NCBI RefSeq assembly: GCF_030295915.1
Contig: NZ_AP027361.1
Location: 124,001-188,000, forward strand
Direction: 5' to 3'
Origin: Thalassotalea sediminis
GTDB lineage: Bacteria > Pseudomonadota > Gammaproteobacteria > Enterobacterales > Alteromonadaceae
DNA length: 64,000 nucleotides
Position 1 is the stretch's first letter, and the number at the start of each line of letters is the position of its first letter. Under the pieces are notes generated by a model. The model worked only from the letters and a program-made list of their open reading frames with translations, did not search any database and was not told the origin of the DNA. A program made the translations under genes and the position numbers. This document shows positions 10,560 to 19,529 of this stretch, one piece after another.

Positions 10560-11465
10560 ATGAAAATGCGTAAATGTGCAATACTTTCTATGGACTCATT
10601 GGCCAACTTTGAATCCTATGATCATCTGGTCATCCCTTATTTAAACAAATTTGGTTGGCAAGTAGATACAATTTCTTGGCGACAGCCTGACGTTGTATGG
10701 TCAAATTATGAAGCCGTGATTATTAGAACGCCGTGGGATTATCAATCAGATGAACAACAATTCTTAGCGGTGTTAACAGATATCGAACAATCAAGTGCTC
10801 ATTTAGAAAACCCGATAGAAATCGTTCGTTGGAATATTGATAAAATATACATGCAAGAATTGGCATTACATGGCGTCGATATAGTGCCCACAGACTGGCA
10901 CCCTAAATTAGAGCAGCAACCGTTAACAGTTGATACTCTAGACATTTACTTCAAGGCATTTGATACCGAACAAATCATTATTAAGCCAAGAGTAAGTGCC
11001 AATGCAGATAACACTTTTTGGCTTAAGCAATCGACGGCTGAACAACACGTTGAACAACTTAATCATGTGTTTGCGCAACGAGATTTTATGGTGCAACCTT
11101 TTATTTCGAATATTCTATCGGAGGGAGAGTTTTCACTGTTCTATTTCAATGGACATTACAGTCATGCAATTTTGAAAACGCCAAAGAAAAACGATTTTAG
11201 AGTACAAGAAGAATTTGGTAGTCTGCTTACTGCCGTTGAACCAGAAGTCGTTTTGAAACATGCTGCAGATAAATGTATTGGTGCGATTAATAGCATACAT
11301 ACAACACCTTTATATGCCCGTGTCGATTTTGTTCGCCATGAAAATGGTTTTGCTTTAATGGAAGCAGAGCTTATTGAACCATCACTGTATTTTAATATGG
11401 ATGCAGGCTCTGCTGAACGCTTTGCCGAGGCATTCGTTGAACGTATGCACCAGTTAACAATTTAA
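10560..11465 (+). CDS. ATP-grasp ligase-like protein (RimK-like)
   Basis: The protein has the layout of a small ATP-grasp ligase: an N-terminal pre-ATP-grasp domain including VIIRTPWDYQ (about 56-65), a central lysine in a strand of type IIKPRVSANADNT (about 139-151), the VQPFISNILSEGEFSLFYF segment (about 178-196) that resembles the adenine-pocket and phosphate-binding region, and a late acidic motif MEAELIEPSLYFN (about 268-280) matching the Mg-binding E-x-N pattern. It resembles the RimK/glutathione-synthetase-like group that includes the D-cycloserine ligase DcsG. The product is unknown; a carboxylate-amine or peptide-bond ligation is likely. It lies directly before mutM. Confidence 0.8.
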   Translation: MKMRKCAILSMDSLANFESYDHLVIPYLNKFGWQVDTISWRQPDVVWSNYEAVIIRTPWDYQSDEQQFLAVLTDIEQSSAHLENPIEIVRWNIDKIYMQELALHGVDIVPTDWHPKLEQQPLTVDTLDIYFKAFDTEQIIIKPRVSANADNTFWLKQSTAEQHVEQLNHVFAQRDFMVQPFISNILSEGEFSLFYFNGHYSHAILKTPKKNDFRVQEEFGSLLTAVEPEVVLKHAADKCIGAINSIHTTPLYARVDFVRHENGFALMEAELIEPSLYFNMDAGSAERFAEAFVERMHQLTI

Positions 11466-11473
11466 GTACGAAT

Positions 11474-12289
11474 ATGCCAGAGTTACCTGAAGTAGAAGTG
11501 TGCCGTTTAGGCATAAGTCCGCATATAAAACATCAAAAAGTTACCGATGTTGTTGTTCGTCACAGACAGCTAAGGTGGCCGATTCCACAAGAAGTGCATT
11601 CAATAGTCGGCCAAAACGTTTTGTCGGTATCTCGACGTTCTAAATATTTATTATTAGAATTTGCCACAGGTACGCTGGTCATTCATTTAGGAATGTCAGG
11701 TACCATTCGTGTTATATCTGTTGATACACCACTCGCTAAGCATGATCATTTTGATTTGGTTTTTGCCGAGCAAAAGGTTTTGCGATTAAATGACCCTAGG
11801 CGTTTTGGTGCTGTTTTATGGCTAGCAGATCATCAAGATGAACAGGGACTATTTTCCAAGTTAGGGCCAGAACCACTCGATGATGAGTTTGGCGAAGGCT
11901 ATTTATTTCAAAAAGCACAAAAAAAACGTGTGCCAATTAAGTCGTTTTTAATGAACAACAAAGTTGTTGTGGGTGTTGGCAATATTTACGCAAATGAAGC
12001 ACTTTTTATTGCGGGGATTATGCCGACGGCTATTGCCGGTGAGATAAGTGAACAGCGCTATAACCGTTTAACCGCCATTATCAAAGAAGTGTTGGCTGCC
12101 GCTATTGCTCAGGGCGGCACGACATTAAAAGATTTTACGCAAGCAGATGGACGCCCTGGATATTTTGCTCAAAAACTATTGGTATATGGCAGAAGTGGGA
12201 AACCCTGCGTTAATTGCCAAACTACTTTAGAAGAAGTCAGGCAATCTAATCGCAGCTCTGTGTTTTGTCCTCAATGCCAGTCTGAATAA
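11474..12289 (+). CDS. mutM: Formamidopyrimidine-DNA glycosylase MutM
   Basis: MutM (Fpg) excises 8-oxoguanine and formamidopyrimidines from DNA and cuts the abasic site by beta/delta elimination. The N-terminus starts MPELPEVEV, with the catalytic Pro (position 2 counting Met, exposed after Met removal) and Glu next to it; the lysine in RRSKYLLLEF corresponds to the conserved Lys57. The H2TH segment KVVVGVGNIYANEALF is intact, and the C-terminus has the CxxC...CxxC zinc finger (CVNC and CPQC). Length 271 fits the family (269 in E. coli). It is often a neighbour of coaD, as here, although the two genes are convergent with a lipoprotein gene in between. Confidence 0.97.
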   Translation: MPELPEVEVCRLGISPHIKHQKVTDVVVRHRQLRWPIPQEVHSIVGQNVLSVSRRSKYLLLEFATGTLVIHLGMSGTIRVISVDTPLAKHDHFDLVFAEQKVLRLNDPRRFGAVLWLADHQDEQGLFSKLGPEPLDDEFGEGYLFQKAQKKRVPIKSFLMNNKVVVGVGNIYANEALFIAGIMPTAIAGEISEQRYNRLTAIIKEVLAAAIAQGGTTLKDFTQADGRPGYFAQKLLVYGRSGKPCVNCQTTLEEVRQSNRSSVFCPQCQSE

Positions 12290-12314
12290 AATAATTAATT
12301 TATAGCTCTATTAC

Positions 12315-12740
12315 TTATTCTTCTGGCGCGTTTTTTATCGCGATTAAGGCGTCTTCTTGCTCGCTTGTTATTGGGTAAATTTTTTCAATACGACAATTTA
12401 ATGCGGGCTTATTGGGAATACCAATCGTATCAAATTTTGCACTTAATACGGTATCCATTGAGCGTTGTAGTGATATAGTGTGCGCCCAACGAATATCTGA
12501 GCAATAGCCTGACATTTCTATTAAATATTTACGTTTAGGTGTTGAGGATAACAATAAGAACTCATCAGAAATACTATTCCACCCATGAAAACGAAAGGAT
12601 GTAACGCGTTTAACATCGGTAATTTCATTGGTGGTAATATATTGGCGAAGATCTTTATTCATGAGTGCTAAACCATCCTGACGATTAGCACATGCAGTTA
12701 ATAGCACTAACAGTAAAATAATAACAATTTGCTTCAACAT
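12315..12740 (-). CDS. Small lipoprotein, DUF6491-like
   Basis: A 141-residue predicted lipoprotein: the N-terminus is a hydrophobic signal ending in the lipobox LTAC (cysteine 17), so the mature protein should be anchored to the outer or inner membrane facing the periplasm. The mature part has two conserved-looking cysteines (in SGYCSD and LNCRIEK) that could form a disulfide, and a pattern resembling the DUF6491 lipoprotein family; that family name is from memory and not verified. AAGGGA is a good ribosome site ahead of the ATG. It lies downstream of coaD in the same direction. Function unknown. Confidence 0.72.
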   Translation of the reverse strand: MLKQIVIILLLVLLTACANRQDGLALMNKDLRQYITTNEITDVKRVTSFRFHGWNSISDEFLLLSSTPKRKYLIEMSGYCSDIRWAHTISLQRSMDTVLSAKFDTIGIPNKPALNCRIEKIYPITSEQEDALIAIKNAPEE

Positions 12741-12778
12741 ATAAATTATCCCTTTTTAAGTTTTATTGGTTTTCCTCA

Positions 12779-12805
12779 TTGTTGAGCATTGTATCTGCTC
12801 AACAA
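12779..12805. terminator. Perfect 10-bp hairpin downstream of coaD
   Basis: TTGTTGAGCA (12779-12788) and TGCTCAACAA (12796-12805) form a perfect 10-bp stem with a 7-base loop between coaD and the lipoprotein gene, both read on the minus strand. No U-tract follows, so it may be a weak terminator or a processing/stability element. Confidence 0.5.
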
Positions 12806-12812
12806 CCTTAAC

Positions 12813-13310
<498 letters not shown>

Positions 13311-13387
13311 TTAAAGAATTAGTTCATTTTAGTCAGCATCTATACAGATGACAATCTTGCTTATGCTTAATCTGTCTGAGCTAGTAT

Positions 13388-13656
13388 TAGAGCGTGTTGA
13401 TCTTTCATGTTTACTTTTGCCGCAATGTGTTTGGTATTTATACAATGCAGCGCTTACGCCGTGTAGTTATTCTACTCCAGTAAAGCGTTAACACAGTAAA
13501 AATGCCAAACAGATGCAGCCCGAAGGGTTCAACTAAACGCCTCCTGCTCTTTGTTACTTGAACTAACCATAGAATGACTATGCAATAATCCAAGTGCCGT
13601 GATCATAAGGCGTTTAATTTGAACAAAACTCAAACAGCAAAGATCAACACGCTCTA
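13388..13656 (+). mobile_element. MITE-like repeat, copy 1
   Basis: A 265-bp body (13390-13654) flanked by TA on both sides (13388-13389 and 13655-13656). The ends are inverted repeats: GAGCGTGTTGATCTTT at the left matches the reverse complement of AAAGATCAACACGCTC at the right, and imperfect pairing extends to about 30 bp. Inside are further inverted repeats (AAACGCCT with AGGCGTTT; CATAG with CTATG). There is no transposase. A second copy, same orientation, 10 mismatches and no gap, is at 16285. TA target duplication and short terminal repeats fit a non-autonomous element mobilised by an IS630/Tc1-type transposase. It fills the gap between coaD and the TetR gene. Confidence 0.85.
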
Positions 13657-13746
13657 GTATAACTTAAAGTATTTACTCGAATATCTTTACCTCAAGTAAA
13701 TTTTGATAGTATGATAACAAACTTGAGCAATTAACAAAGCAATCTA

Positions 13747-14409
13747 ATGAGCATGAAAACCCGTGATAAAATAATTCAAGCCAGTATCGAGTTATTTAAT
13801 GAGCAAGGAGAGCGAAACGTAACAACCAATCACATTGCAGCTCATTTAGGCATCAGTCCTGGTAATCTTTATTATCATTTTCGAAATAAAGAAGACATTA
13901 TTTTATCTATTTACGAAGAATATGCCCGCAACTTACTGCTCGAAACCTTTCCCCAAGTAAACCCTGAAACTAAGCCGCTTGATACCATTATTCTCTACAT
14001 GGATGCTGTATTTCAAGCGTTAATGAAGTTCCGTTTTTTCTATTCGAACCTGCCAGTGTTATTGGCAAAAAGTCCACAATTACATGAAAAATATGTGGAA
14101 GTGCAACACACCATTTCAAAACGTTTGAGTGAAATGTTAATTGCGTTACGTGATGCAAATATGATGAAATTTGCCGATGATGAATTAGCAGATATTGTCA
14201 GTATTTTACGTCTGATTAATACTTTTTGGCTAAGTTTCTATCAAACACAAAATGAAAATACTGAAATTAATGACTCAGTTTTTCTAGATGGCGTACTAAA
14301 AATTCTCGTGATGATTAGACCGTATATCACTGAATCTGCAATGAACGACTTTTTGACCGCCAAAGCGATGTATCAAAAACGTCATAAAGACGCTTTAGCT
14401 GTCGCATAA
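13747..14409 (+). CDS. TetR family transcriptional regulator
   Basis: The N-terminal helix-turn-helix is classic TetR: residues about 6-55 include NVTTNHIAAHLGISPGNLYY and the following HFRNKEDII. The remaining 165 residues form the helical ligand-binding and dimer domain, which gives no clue to the ligand. Two ATGs three codons apart (13747 and 13753) could start it. It is convergent with kdkA (2 bases between stops) and lies next to the first MITE-like copy. No divergently transcribed neighbour exists to suggest a target, though the LPS genes are adjacent. Confidence 0.9.
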   Translation: MSMKTRDKIIQASIELFNEQGERNVTTNHIAAHLGISPGNLYYHFRNKEDIILSIYEEYARNLLLETFPQVNPETKPLDTIILYMDAVFQALMKFRFFYSNLPVLLAKSPQLHEKYVEVQHTISKRLSEMLIALRDANMMKFADDELADIVSILRLINTFWLSFYQTQNENTEINDSVFLDGVLKILVMIRPYITESAMNDFLTAKAMYQKRHKDALAVA

Positions 14410-14411
14410 TG

Positions 14412-15185
14412 TTAATTCGCTTCAGCTAAATAGCCTTCCATTAACAATTGCCAATTTTTTGAATGCCAATGGAAGTTGGCATTTTGTTGATGTTCTTTTT
14501 CAAAAGAACGTAATAACCTTTCCATATTTGCTTGTTGCCAAGTTTTTGCGGGACTTCTTTGTTCCCCACGATCAAAGTCGATAAGCCAAATCTTATTTTT
14601 GTCATCAATAAGAATATTGTGTGCATTTAGATCATGATGGTAAATACCATGGTTATGAAATCGTCGAATGCATTGACCAATGTTTCTCCATAAAGCAGTT
14701 TTAATTTTTTCTTTTAGTAAAATGGCAACTAAATCTTGAGCGTTTGTAATACGTTCAGTAATGATATCAGCACGATAAAAAATACCATGCTTAACTACTT
14801 GCACCGCAACAGGTCGAGGCGCAGGTAATGATAAAGCATTCAGTTGCTTTAATAGGGTAAATTCACTAACGGATCTTGTGTGCTGTAGACCTGTAAATAA
14901 ATAACTATCATTAATTATTTTACCAATAAGCCCACCACGAAAGTAGTGCTTCAATACCCAATGCTTTTGATCGTCTGCAATAAAGTACGTTGTGCCGCGT
15001 CCTTGTGCTGTACCTGATATGGCCTTTTTATGTTGCCAATAGTGAGCAGTAAATATTTCTGGCGTAAATGTATCGACGATACTGCTGTCGTAAAGGCAAT
15101 AAATACCTTCTTTTTGAAAATGTTTTTCTTCACAGGGTTTTACAATTGTCGAAGGGTTCAAGATAATAGCGCCTAATAGATACAA
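14412..15185 (-). CDS. kdkA: 3-deoxy-D-manno-octulosonic acid kinase KdkA
   Basis: KdkA phosphorylates the single Kdo residue of the LPS inner core at O-4, on the cytoplasmic side of the inner membrane. It is a small kinase-fold protein: the catalytic loop reads HDLNAHN (residues 184-190) and the metal-binding motif DFDRGE (203-208); the lysine in HWVLKHYFRGG (75-85) is the likely ATP-binding residue. The listed start is a TTG at 15185; an in-frame TTG eight codons later is an alternative and no ATG is available near the N-terminus. KdkA occurs in bacteria such as Haemophilus and Vibrio that add one Kdo. It is divergent from the heptosyltransferase, with 31 bases between. Confidence 0.92.
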   Translation of the reverse strand: MYLLGAIILNPSTIVKPCEEKHFQKEGIYCLYDSSIVDTFTPEIFTAHYWQHKKAISGTAQGRGTTYFIADDQKHWVLKHYFRGGLIGKIINDSYLFTGLQHTRSVSEFTLLKQLNALSLPAPRPVAVQVVKHGIFYRADIITERITNAQDLVAILLKEKIKTALWRNIGQCIRRFHNHGIYHHDLNAHNILIDDKNKIWLIDFDRGEQRSPAKTWQQANMERLLRSFEKEHQQNANFHWHSKNWQLLMEGYLAEAN

Positions 15186-15216
15186 AACTTCTTCTTACTA
15201 TTGTGGTGATTCCTTT

Positions 15217-16287
15217 ATGCCGGGTCAATTAGCAGCACCAAAAACTTTATGTATTTTACGACTTTCCGCTATTGGTGATGTTTGCCATGCGGTTGCAATG
15301 GTTCAACAGATTCAACGTCAGTACCCCGGTGTTAGCATTACATGGGTTATCGGTAAAGTAGAAGCCATGCTATTAGAAGGTTTGCCAGGTGTAGAATTTG
15401 TCGTGTTTGATAAATCGGCAGGTATTCGTGGTTACCGCGATCTTCGTCAGGCGTTTAAGGGGAGGCATTTTGATATTTTACTACATATGCAAGTAGCATT
15501 ACGTGCAAGTATTGCTAGCCTATGTATTCCTGCAAAGGTAAAAATAGGCTTTGATCGTCAGCGAGCAAAAGAAGGGCAATGGTTGTTTACTAACGAACGT
15601 GTAGAGCCGATAAAACACCCTCATGTATTAGATGGATTCTTAGGGTTTGCCAAAGCTATTGGCGTAGAGATAACAAGACCACATTGGGAGATGCCAATTA
15701 CTGATCAAGATCAGCTATGGGCGAGTGAAAAATTAACGACGAGTCAACCGCTTGCCGTTATATCTCCGGCAGCCAGTAAAGCGGAAAGAAATTGGCATGT
15801 AGAAGGGTATAGTAAAATTGCAGAACATCTTTCTGAACTTGGTTTTCAAGTGGTATTATGCGGCGGTCCAACAACGCTTGAGAAGTTATTAGCTGAGGAT
15901 ATTATTAGTCGAAGTGAATGTTCGCTTATTAACTTGGTAGGACAGACATCGTTAAAACAATTATTATCTGTGCTAAAACTTGCGCATCTTGTCATTGCTC
16001 CTGATACAGGCCCTGCACACATGGCTGTTACTGTAGGGACACCTGTTATAGGTTTGTATGCACATTCCAACCCTCATCGCACAGGTCCTTATAATTATCA
16101 ACATTATGTAGTGAGTTGTTATCAACAAGCGGTGCAAAATCAGTATGGTAAATCATTATCAAAATTACCTTGGGGTATTCGCGCTAAAGGCAATCAATTG
16201 ATGAATGGCATCGCTGTCTCTCAAGTTAAAGACAAAATAAGGCAACTGATCGCCGATCATTACCCGGAAATAACACCAATCGATTAG
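15217..16287 (+). CDS. Glycosyltransferase family 9 LPS heptosyltransferase
   Basis: A GT9-family (ADP-heptose:LPS heptosyltransferase-like) enzyme of 356 residues. The N-terminal motif ILRLSAIGDVCHAVAMV (13-29) and the C-terminal donor-site motif DTGPAHMA (263-270) are diagnostic, and the late WGIRAKGNQLM segment fits the heptosyltransferase group seen beside waaA and kdkA in related genera. Whether it acts as heptosyltransferase I or another GT9 step cannot be told, so no symbol is given. It probably adds heptose to phosphorylated Kdo made by WaaA and KdkA. Its TAG stop (16285-16287) is formed by the TA target site and first base of the second MITE-like copy. Confidence 0.88.
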   Translation: MPGQLAAPKTLCILRLSAIGDVCHAVAMVQQIQRQYPGVSITWVIGKVEAMLLEGLPGVEFVVFDKSAGIRGYRDLRQAFKGRHFDILLHMQVALRASIASLCIPAKVKIGFDRQRAKEGQWLFTNERVEPIKHPHVLDGFLGFAKAIGVEITRPHWEMPITDQDQLWASEKLTTSQPLAVISPAASKAERNWHVEGYSKIAEHLSELGFQVVLCGGPTTLEKLLAEDIISRSECSLINLVGQTSLKQLLSVLKLAHLVIAPDTGPAHMAVTVGTPVIGLYAHSNPHRTGPYNYQHYVVSCYQQAVQNQYGKSLSKLPWGIRAKGNQLMNGIAVSQVKDKIRQLIADHYPEITPID

Positions 16288-16553
16288 AGCGTGTTGATCT
16301 TTCATGTTTACTTTTGCCGTAATTTGTTTGGTATTTATACAAGGCAGCGCTTACGCCGTGTAGTTATTCTACTCAAGTAAAGCGTTAACACAGTAGAAAT
16401 GCCAAACAGATGCAGCCCGAAGGGTTCACCTAAACGCCTCCTGCTCTTTGTTACTTGAACTAACCATAGAATGACTATGCAATAATCCAAGTGCCGCGAT
16501 AATAAGGCGTTTAATTTGAACAAAATTCAAACAGCAAAGTTCAACACGCTCTA
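16285..16553 (+). mobile_element. MITE-like repeat, copy 2
   Basis: Body 16287-16551 (265 bp) with TA at 16285-16286 and 16552-16553. It aligns with copy 1 without gaps and with 10 mismatches (about 96% identity), in the same orientation. The right terminal repeat has one extra change (AAAGTTCAACACGCTC). The left TA is part of the heptosyltransferase stop codon. A 62-codon open frame on the minus strand inside the element also exists only because the repeat lacks stops there and is not considered a gene. Confidence 0.86.
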
Positions 16554-16625
16554 GTCTTTTATCAACTAGGCTATAAGTTTAGAAAAGACATAGCGGCTAA
16601 CGACAATTGACGAAACCAACTAGGA

Positions 16626-17936
16626 CTAATTGTGATTGACCAATCTTGCTATTGTTTCACAGGTTAATGCACTTGCTCCTTGATTTTGTTTTACAACCTT
16701 GAGGGCTGCTTGTCCCATCAGCGCCCTAGCGCGTTCATCATTAAGTAGTTGATTAACTTGTTTAGTTAAATGTTCGTGCAGTATTTGTTGAGAACAATTT
16801 GACGGGTAATGAAGTTGTGCCAATCCTCCAGCGCTAAGTAATTGGGCGGTTACTTCTCTAAAGTTTGACATGTCGTGACCAACAATGATGGGTTTTTCAA
16901 ATAAAGCTGGCTCTAGAGGGTTGTGCCCACCAATCGTACTAAAACTTCCGCCCATGGTGACAATATCTGCTAATGCGCAGCATGCTAAAAGCTCACCTAG
17001 AGTATCTATGAGCCAAATATCATGTGTGTGCTCAACAGATTTTTGAGCACTGCGGTTTACAACATGCCATTGTTGATCTTCGCAAAGGTGCTTAACGGAA
17101 GTAAACCTTTCTGGATGACGTGGTACTAATATTAACAGCAAGGAAGGATGTTGTTGTTTTAACCTTGAAAAGCTTGCAAGCGCTAATGCTTCATCACCTG
17201 GGTGTGTACTTGCTACTAGCCAAATCTTGCGATCTCCTTCGATATAATTTGCTAATGAAGCTGACTTAACCGCAGTTTCTTCAGTAATACTGATATCATA
17301 TTTTAAGTTGCCTGAAACTGTCGTTTTTTCAGGTAAACTACCAAGCTTTATAAAGTTTTTTTTGTGTTCTTCACTTTGGGTAAGAATACAGGAAAAGGCT
17401 TTAAGACAAGGGGAAACCAGCCAGGCGATCTTTTTATAACTTTTCATTGAGTTGTCAGATAGCCGACCATTAATTAACTGCAGCGGAATGCCTTTACTTG
17501 TGCACTGAGCAATAATATTTGGCCACAATTCTGTTTCCATTAATACCAATGCGCTAGGCTTTAACCGGTGAAGAAATAACCATGTACAGGGCCAAACATC
17601 GAGAGGAAAATAACAATGTTGAACGTCGTTGCCGAATAACTTTTTTACTTGCTCAGAGCCGGTCGGCGTAAAGGTTGTTAATGTGATACATGAACAGTCA
17701 TTTCGAGCTAAGAGTTTTTGTATTAATGGCTTTAGCGCAATAACTTCCCCAACGCTTGCAGCATGAATAACAAGACTATTTGGTTTACACGTATGTGGGA
17801 TCCAACCAATGCGTTCTTTTAGTCTTTGTCGGTATGCTTTATTTGTTCGCGAACGAATTATTAATACCAGTAAGAGAACTGGCGTCAGAACAATTAAAAC
17901 AATGCGGTAGAGTAAGAGGCTAATTAAAGTGCGCAC
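16626..17936 (-). CDS. waaA: Kdo transferase WaaA (KdtA)
   Basis: WaaA transfers Kdo from CMP-Kdo to lipid IVA, the first step of LPS core assembly, at the cytoplasmic face of the inner membrane. The protein is 436 residues, usual for the family, with an N-terminal membrane anchor (about 4-26), the acceptor-side motif HAASVGEVIALKPL (about 58-71, including the conserved catalytic Glu), and the CMP-Kdo binding region GGSFSTIGGHNPLEPALF (about 318-335). The start is GTG. Together with KdkA nearby it is expected to be a monofunctional (single Kdo) enzyme, an inference from co-occurrence rather than from a specific residue. Confidence 0.96.
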   Translation of the reverse strand: MRTLISLLLYRIVLIVLTPVLLLVLIIRSRTNKAYRQRLKERIGWIPHTCKPNSLVIHAASVGEVIALKPLIQKLLARNDCSCITLTTFTPTGSEQVKKLFGNDVQHCYFPLDVWPCTWLFLHRLKPSALVLMETELWPNIIAQCTSKGIPLQLINGRLSDNSMKSYKKIAWLVSPCLKAFSCILTQSEEHKKNFIKLGSLPEKTTVSGNLKYDISITEETAVKSASLANYIEGDRKIWLVASTHPGDEALALASFSRLKQQHPSLLLILVPRHPERFTSVKHLCEDQQWHVVNRSAQKSVEHTHDIWLIDTLGELLACCALADIVTMGGSFSTIGGHNPLEPALFEKPIIVGHDMSNFREVTAQLLSAGGLAQLHYPSNCSQQILHEHLTKQVNQLLNDERARALMGQAALKVVKQNQGASALTCETIARLVNHN

Positions 17937-18067
17937 AATTTATTCATATTTATTAAGAATAACTAAAGTATACTGGAAATGTTGCCGTTAAATAATCTGT
18001 CTTTTGTAGTTTCATGGTAAAAAATAAGATAGTCTTTTAAACCACGCTGAATAAAAAGGGGAAATGA

Positions 18068-18904
18068 GTGGCTGTAACGCAGGTGTTTAGACATTATTTT
18101 GGCAATCTCGGTAAATATAGCCTTGCATTTTTTCTTTCTATTATTTTTTCTCCCTCCCTTACTGCGCAAAGTGCTGAGCAGGTAATTGTAGCTGATGGCA
18201 CTAATGAGACTGATATACCTATGCATCAGGTGAGTATTCCAGCTAAAGATGGATTTAATCTAAATGGCCAATTTTACCCAGGTAAATCAGATGCAGGCGG
18301 TGTTTTGTTGTTGCATGACTGCCATCATGATAGCGATAGCTATGATTCCTTATTAGTCGAATTGTCATCGCTTGGTTTAAATGCGCTTGCTATTGATTTT
18401 CGTGGTTATGGCCAAAGTATCACAGAAGAGTTTTCGCATACTGAGATTAAAAGAGGCACAAAAGATTTTGCCACATACCAGCTAGAAGTTGCTCGTTTGA
18501 CGGCATTCTGGCCAAGCGATGTATTATCAGCACATCAGTTTTTACGTAGCAGAATAGAAGATACTGCAAAAGTTGCGGTTGTATCGTCTGGGTGTTCAGC
18601 ATTGCAGGCAATTGAACTTGCTGAAAATATGCGTATTAGTGCGTTTGTTATGGTTACGCCCGAACTGTCTTACATGCAAAAGGAAAGCTTCAAAAACCTT
18701 ATTGATATGCCGATATATTTTATGGCGTCAGTCTATCATGCCAATACCTATACTACATCCAAAGAGTTATTTGACTGGAATGGTGATTCTCGGTCAATTT
18801 TTAAAGTGTTTAAAGGTATAAAGCATGGTGACTCACTTTTAAAATCAAGAGGCTTTACTGTAAAGCATGTCGCTATGTGGTTAGAGGATACGCTAGCCAA
18901 ATAA
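18068..18904 (+). CDS. Alpha/beta-hydrolase fold protein lacking the canonical nucleophile motif
   Basis: A 278-residue exported protein with an alpha/beta-hydrolase core: signal-like segment (about 17-36), strand-oxyanion region GVLLLHDCHHDSDSY (about 78-92), and AIDFRGYGQS (about 112-121) typical of the strand-4 region. At the nucleophile elbow, where GxSxG is expected, the sequence is VVSSGCSALQ (about 171-180), so glycine sits where the serine normally is, with serines either side. A late His (KHGDSLL) could still be the catalytic histidine. It may be a dead or altered hydrolase. The start is GTG at 18068 with GGGG seven bases upstream; the ATG at 18064 is out of frame and stops after eight codons. 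Confidence 0.78.
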   Translation: MAVTQVFRHYFGNLGKYSLAFFLSIIFSPSLTAQSAEQVIVADGTNETDIPMHQVSIPAKDGFNLNGQFYPGKSDAGGVLLLHDCHHDSDSYDSLLVELSSLGLNALAIDFRGYGQSITEEFSHTEIKRGTKDFATYQLEVARLTAFWPSDVLSAHQFLRSRIEDTAKVAVVSSGCSALQAIELAENMRISAFVMVTPELSYMQKESFKNLIDMPIYFMASVYHANTYTTSKELFDWNGDSRSIFKVFKGIKHGDSLLKSRGFTVKHVAMWLEDTLAK

Positions 18905-18926
18905 CAACCATCTTAATGGATACTTT

Positions 18927-19358
18927 TTAACGCTCGAAGATTGTATCTAAAATGATTGACGAATTGGTTCTTTCTACACCGTCTAATGCACAAACGATAT
19001 TTAACGTATCACTCAGTTTTTCTAATGTAGCTGCCTGAATAGTCACCAGTAAATCAAACTCGCCGCTAATAGAGTAAATATGACTAATCTGATGGATTTT
19101 ACGTAACGCAATACTGATATTCTTTCGTAAGTTTGGATGTACTTTCAACGAGACATTGGTTGAAATCATTTTATTGCTGTATTCACTACCGAGTACAATG
19201 CTATATGCCTTTATAACATCGTTGTTCTCTAACCTTGTTAAACGATTTTGAACCGCTGTACGTGATACGCCAGTTGCTCTAGCAATATCGGATACACTCG
19301 CTCGAGCATTACAGCGTAATATTGATAATAGTTCTTCGTCTTTCTCTGAAAGTTTCAT
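18927..19358 (-). CDS. Lrp/AsnC family transcriptional regulator
   Basis: A 143-residue Lrp/AsnC regulator: N-terminal winged helix-turn-helix with SDIARATGVSRTAVQNRL (about 19-36) and a C-terminal RAM/AsnC ligand domain containing ISGEFDLLVTIQA (about 97-109). An AGGAC ribosome site precedes the ATG. It is divergent from kbl-tdh-glpE across 171 bases, and Lrp itself controls kbl-tdh in E. coli, so this protein is a plausible local regulator responding to threonine, glycine or a related amino acid; that is inference. It is shorter than global Lrp (164 residues). Confidence 0.92.
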   Translation of the reverse strand: MKLSEKDEELLSILRCNARASVSDIARATGVSRTAVQNRLTRLENNDVIKAYSIVLGSEYSNKMISTNVSLKVHPNLRKNISIALRKIHQISHIYSISGEFDLLVTIQAATLEKLSDTLNIVCALDGVERTNSSIILDTIFER

Positions 19359-19401
19359 TTGAGTCCTGCAATTTTACTTACTACTGCTAATAATGTGTCA
19401 A

Positions 19402-19423
19402 TATGACTATTCTACATGTCATA
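19402..19423. promoter_or_regulatory. Candidate Lrp-type operator
   Basis: TATGAC (19402-19407) and GTCATA (19418-19423) form an inverted repeat with a 10-base spacer in the gap between the Lrp-type gene and kbl; further GTCA copies lie on both sides (about 19397 and 19455). The arrangement suits a dimeric regulator, but there is no consensus to test it against. Confidence 0.35.
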
Positions 19424-19529
19424 ATAACTAAAAATAAATGCATTTTGATAATTTATGTCACTTTCTTTAGAAATTCGTCTAGGCTGATAATACGCACATA
19501 AAAGATTAGTTAATAACCAAGGAATTATT

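Noticed and set aside
16335..16523. 62-codon minus-strand ORF
   Set aside because: It lies wholly inside MITE-like copy 2, has no ribosome site or recognisable protein features, and is best explained as an open frame of the repeat.
18064..18093. ATG at 18064 as start of the hydrolase gene
   Set aside because: Different frame with a stop after eight codons; the GTG at 18068 leads into the signal peptide.
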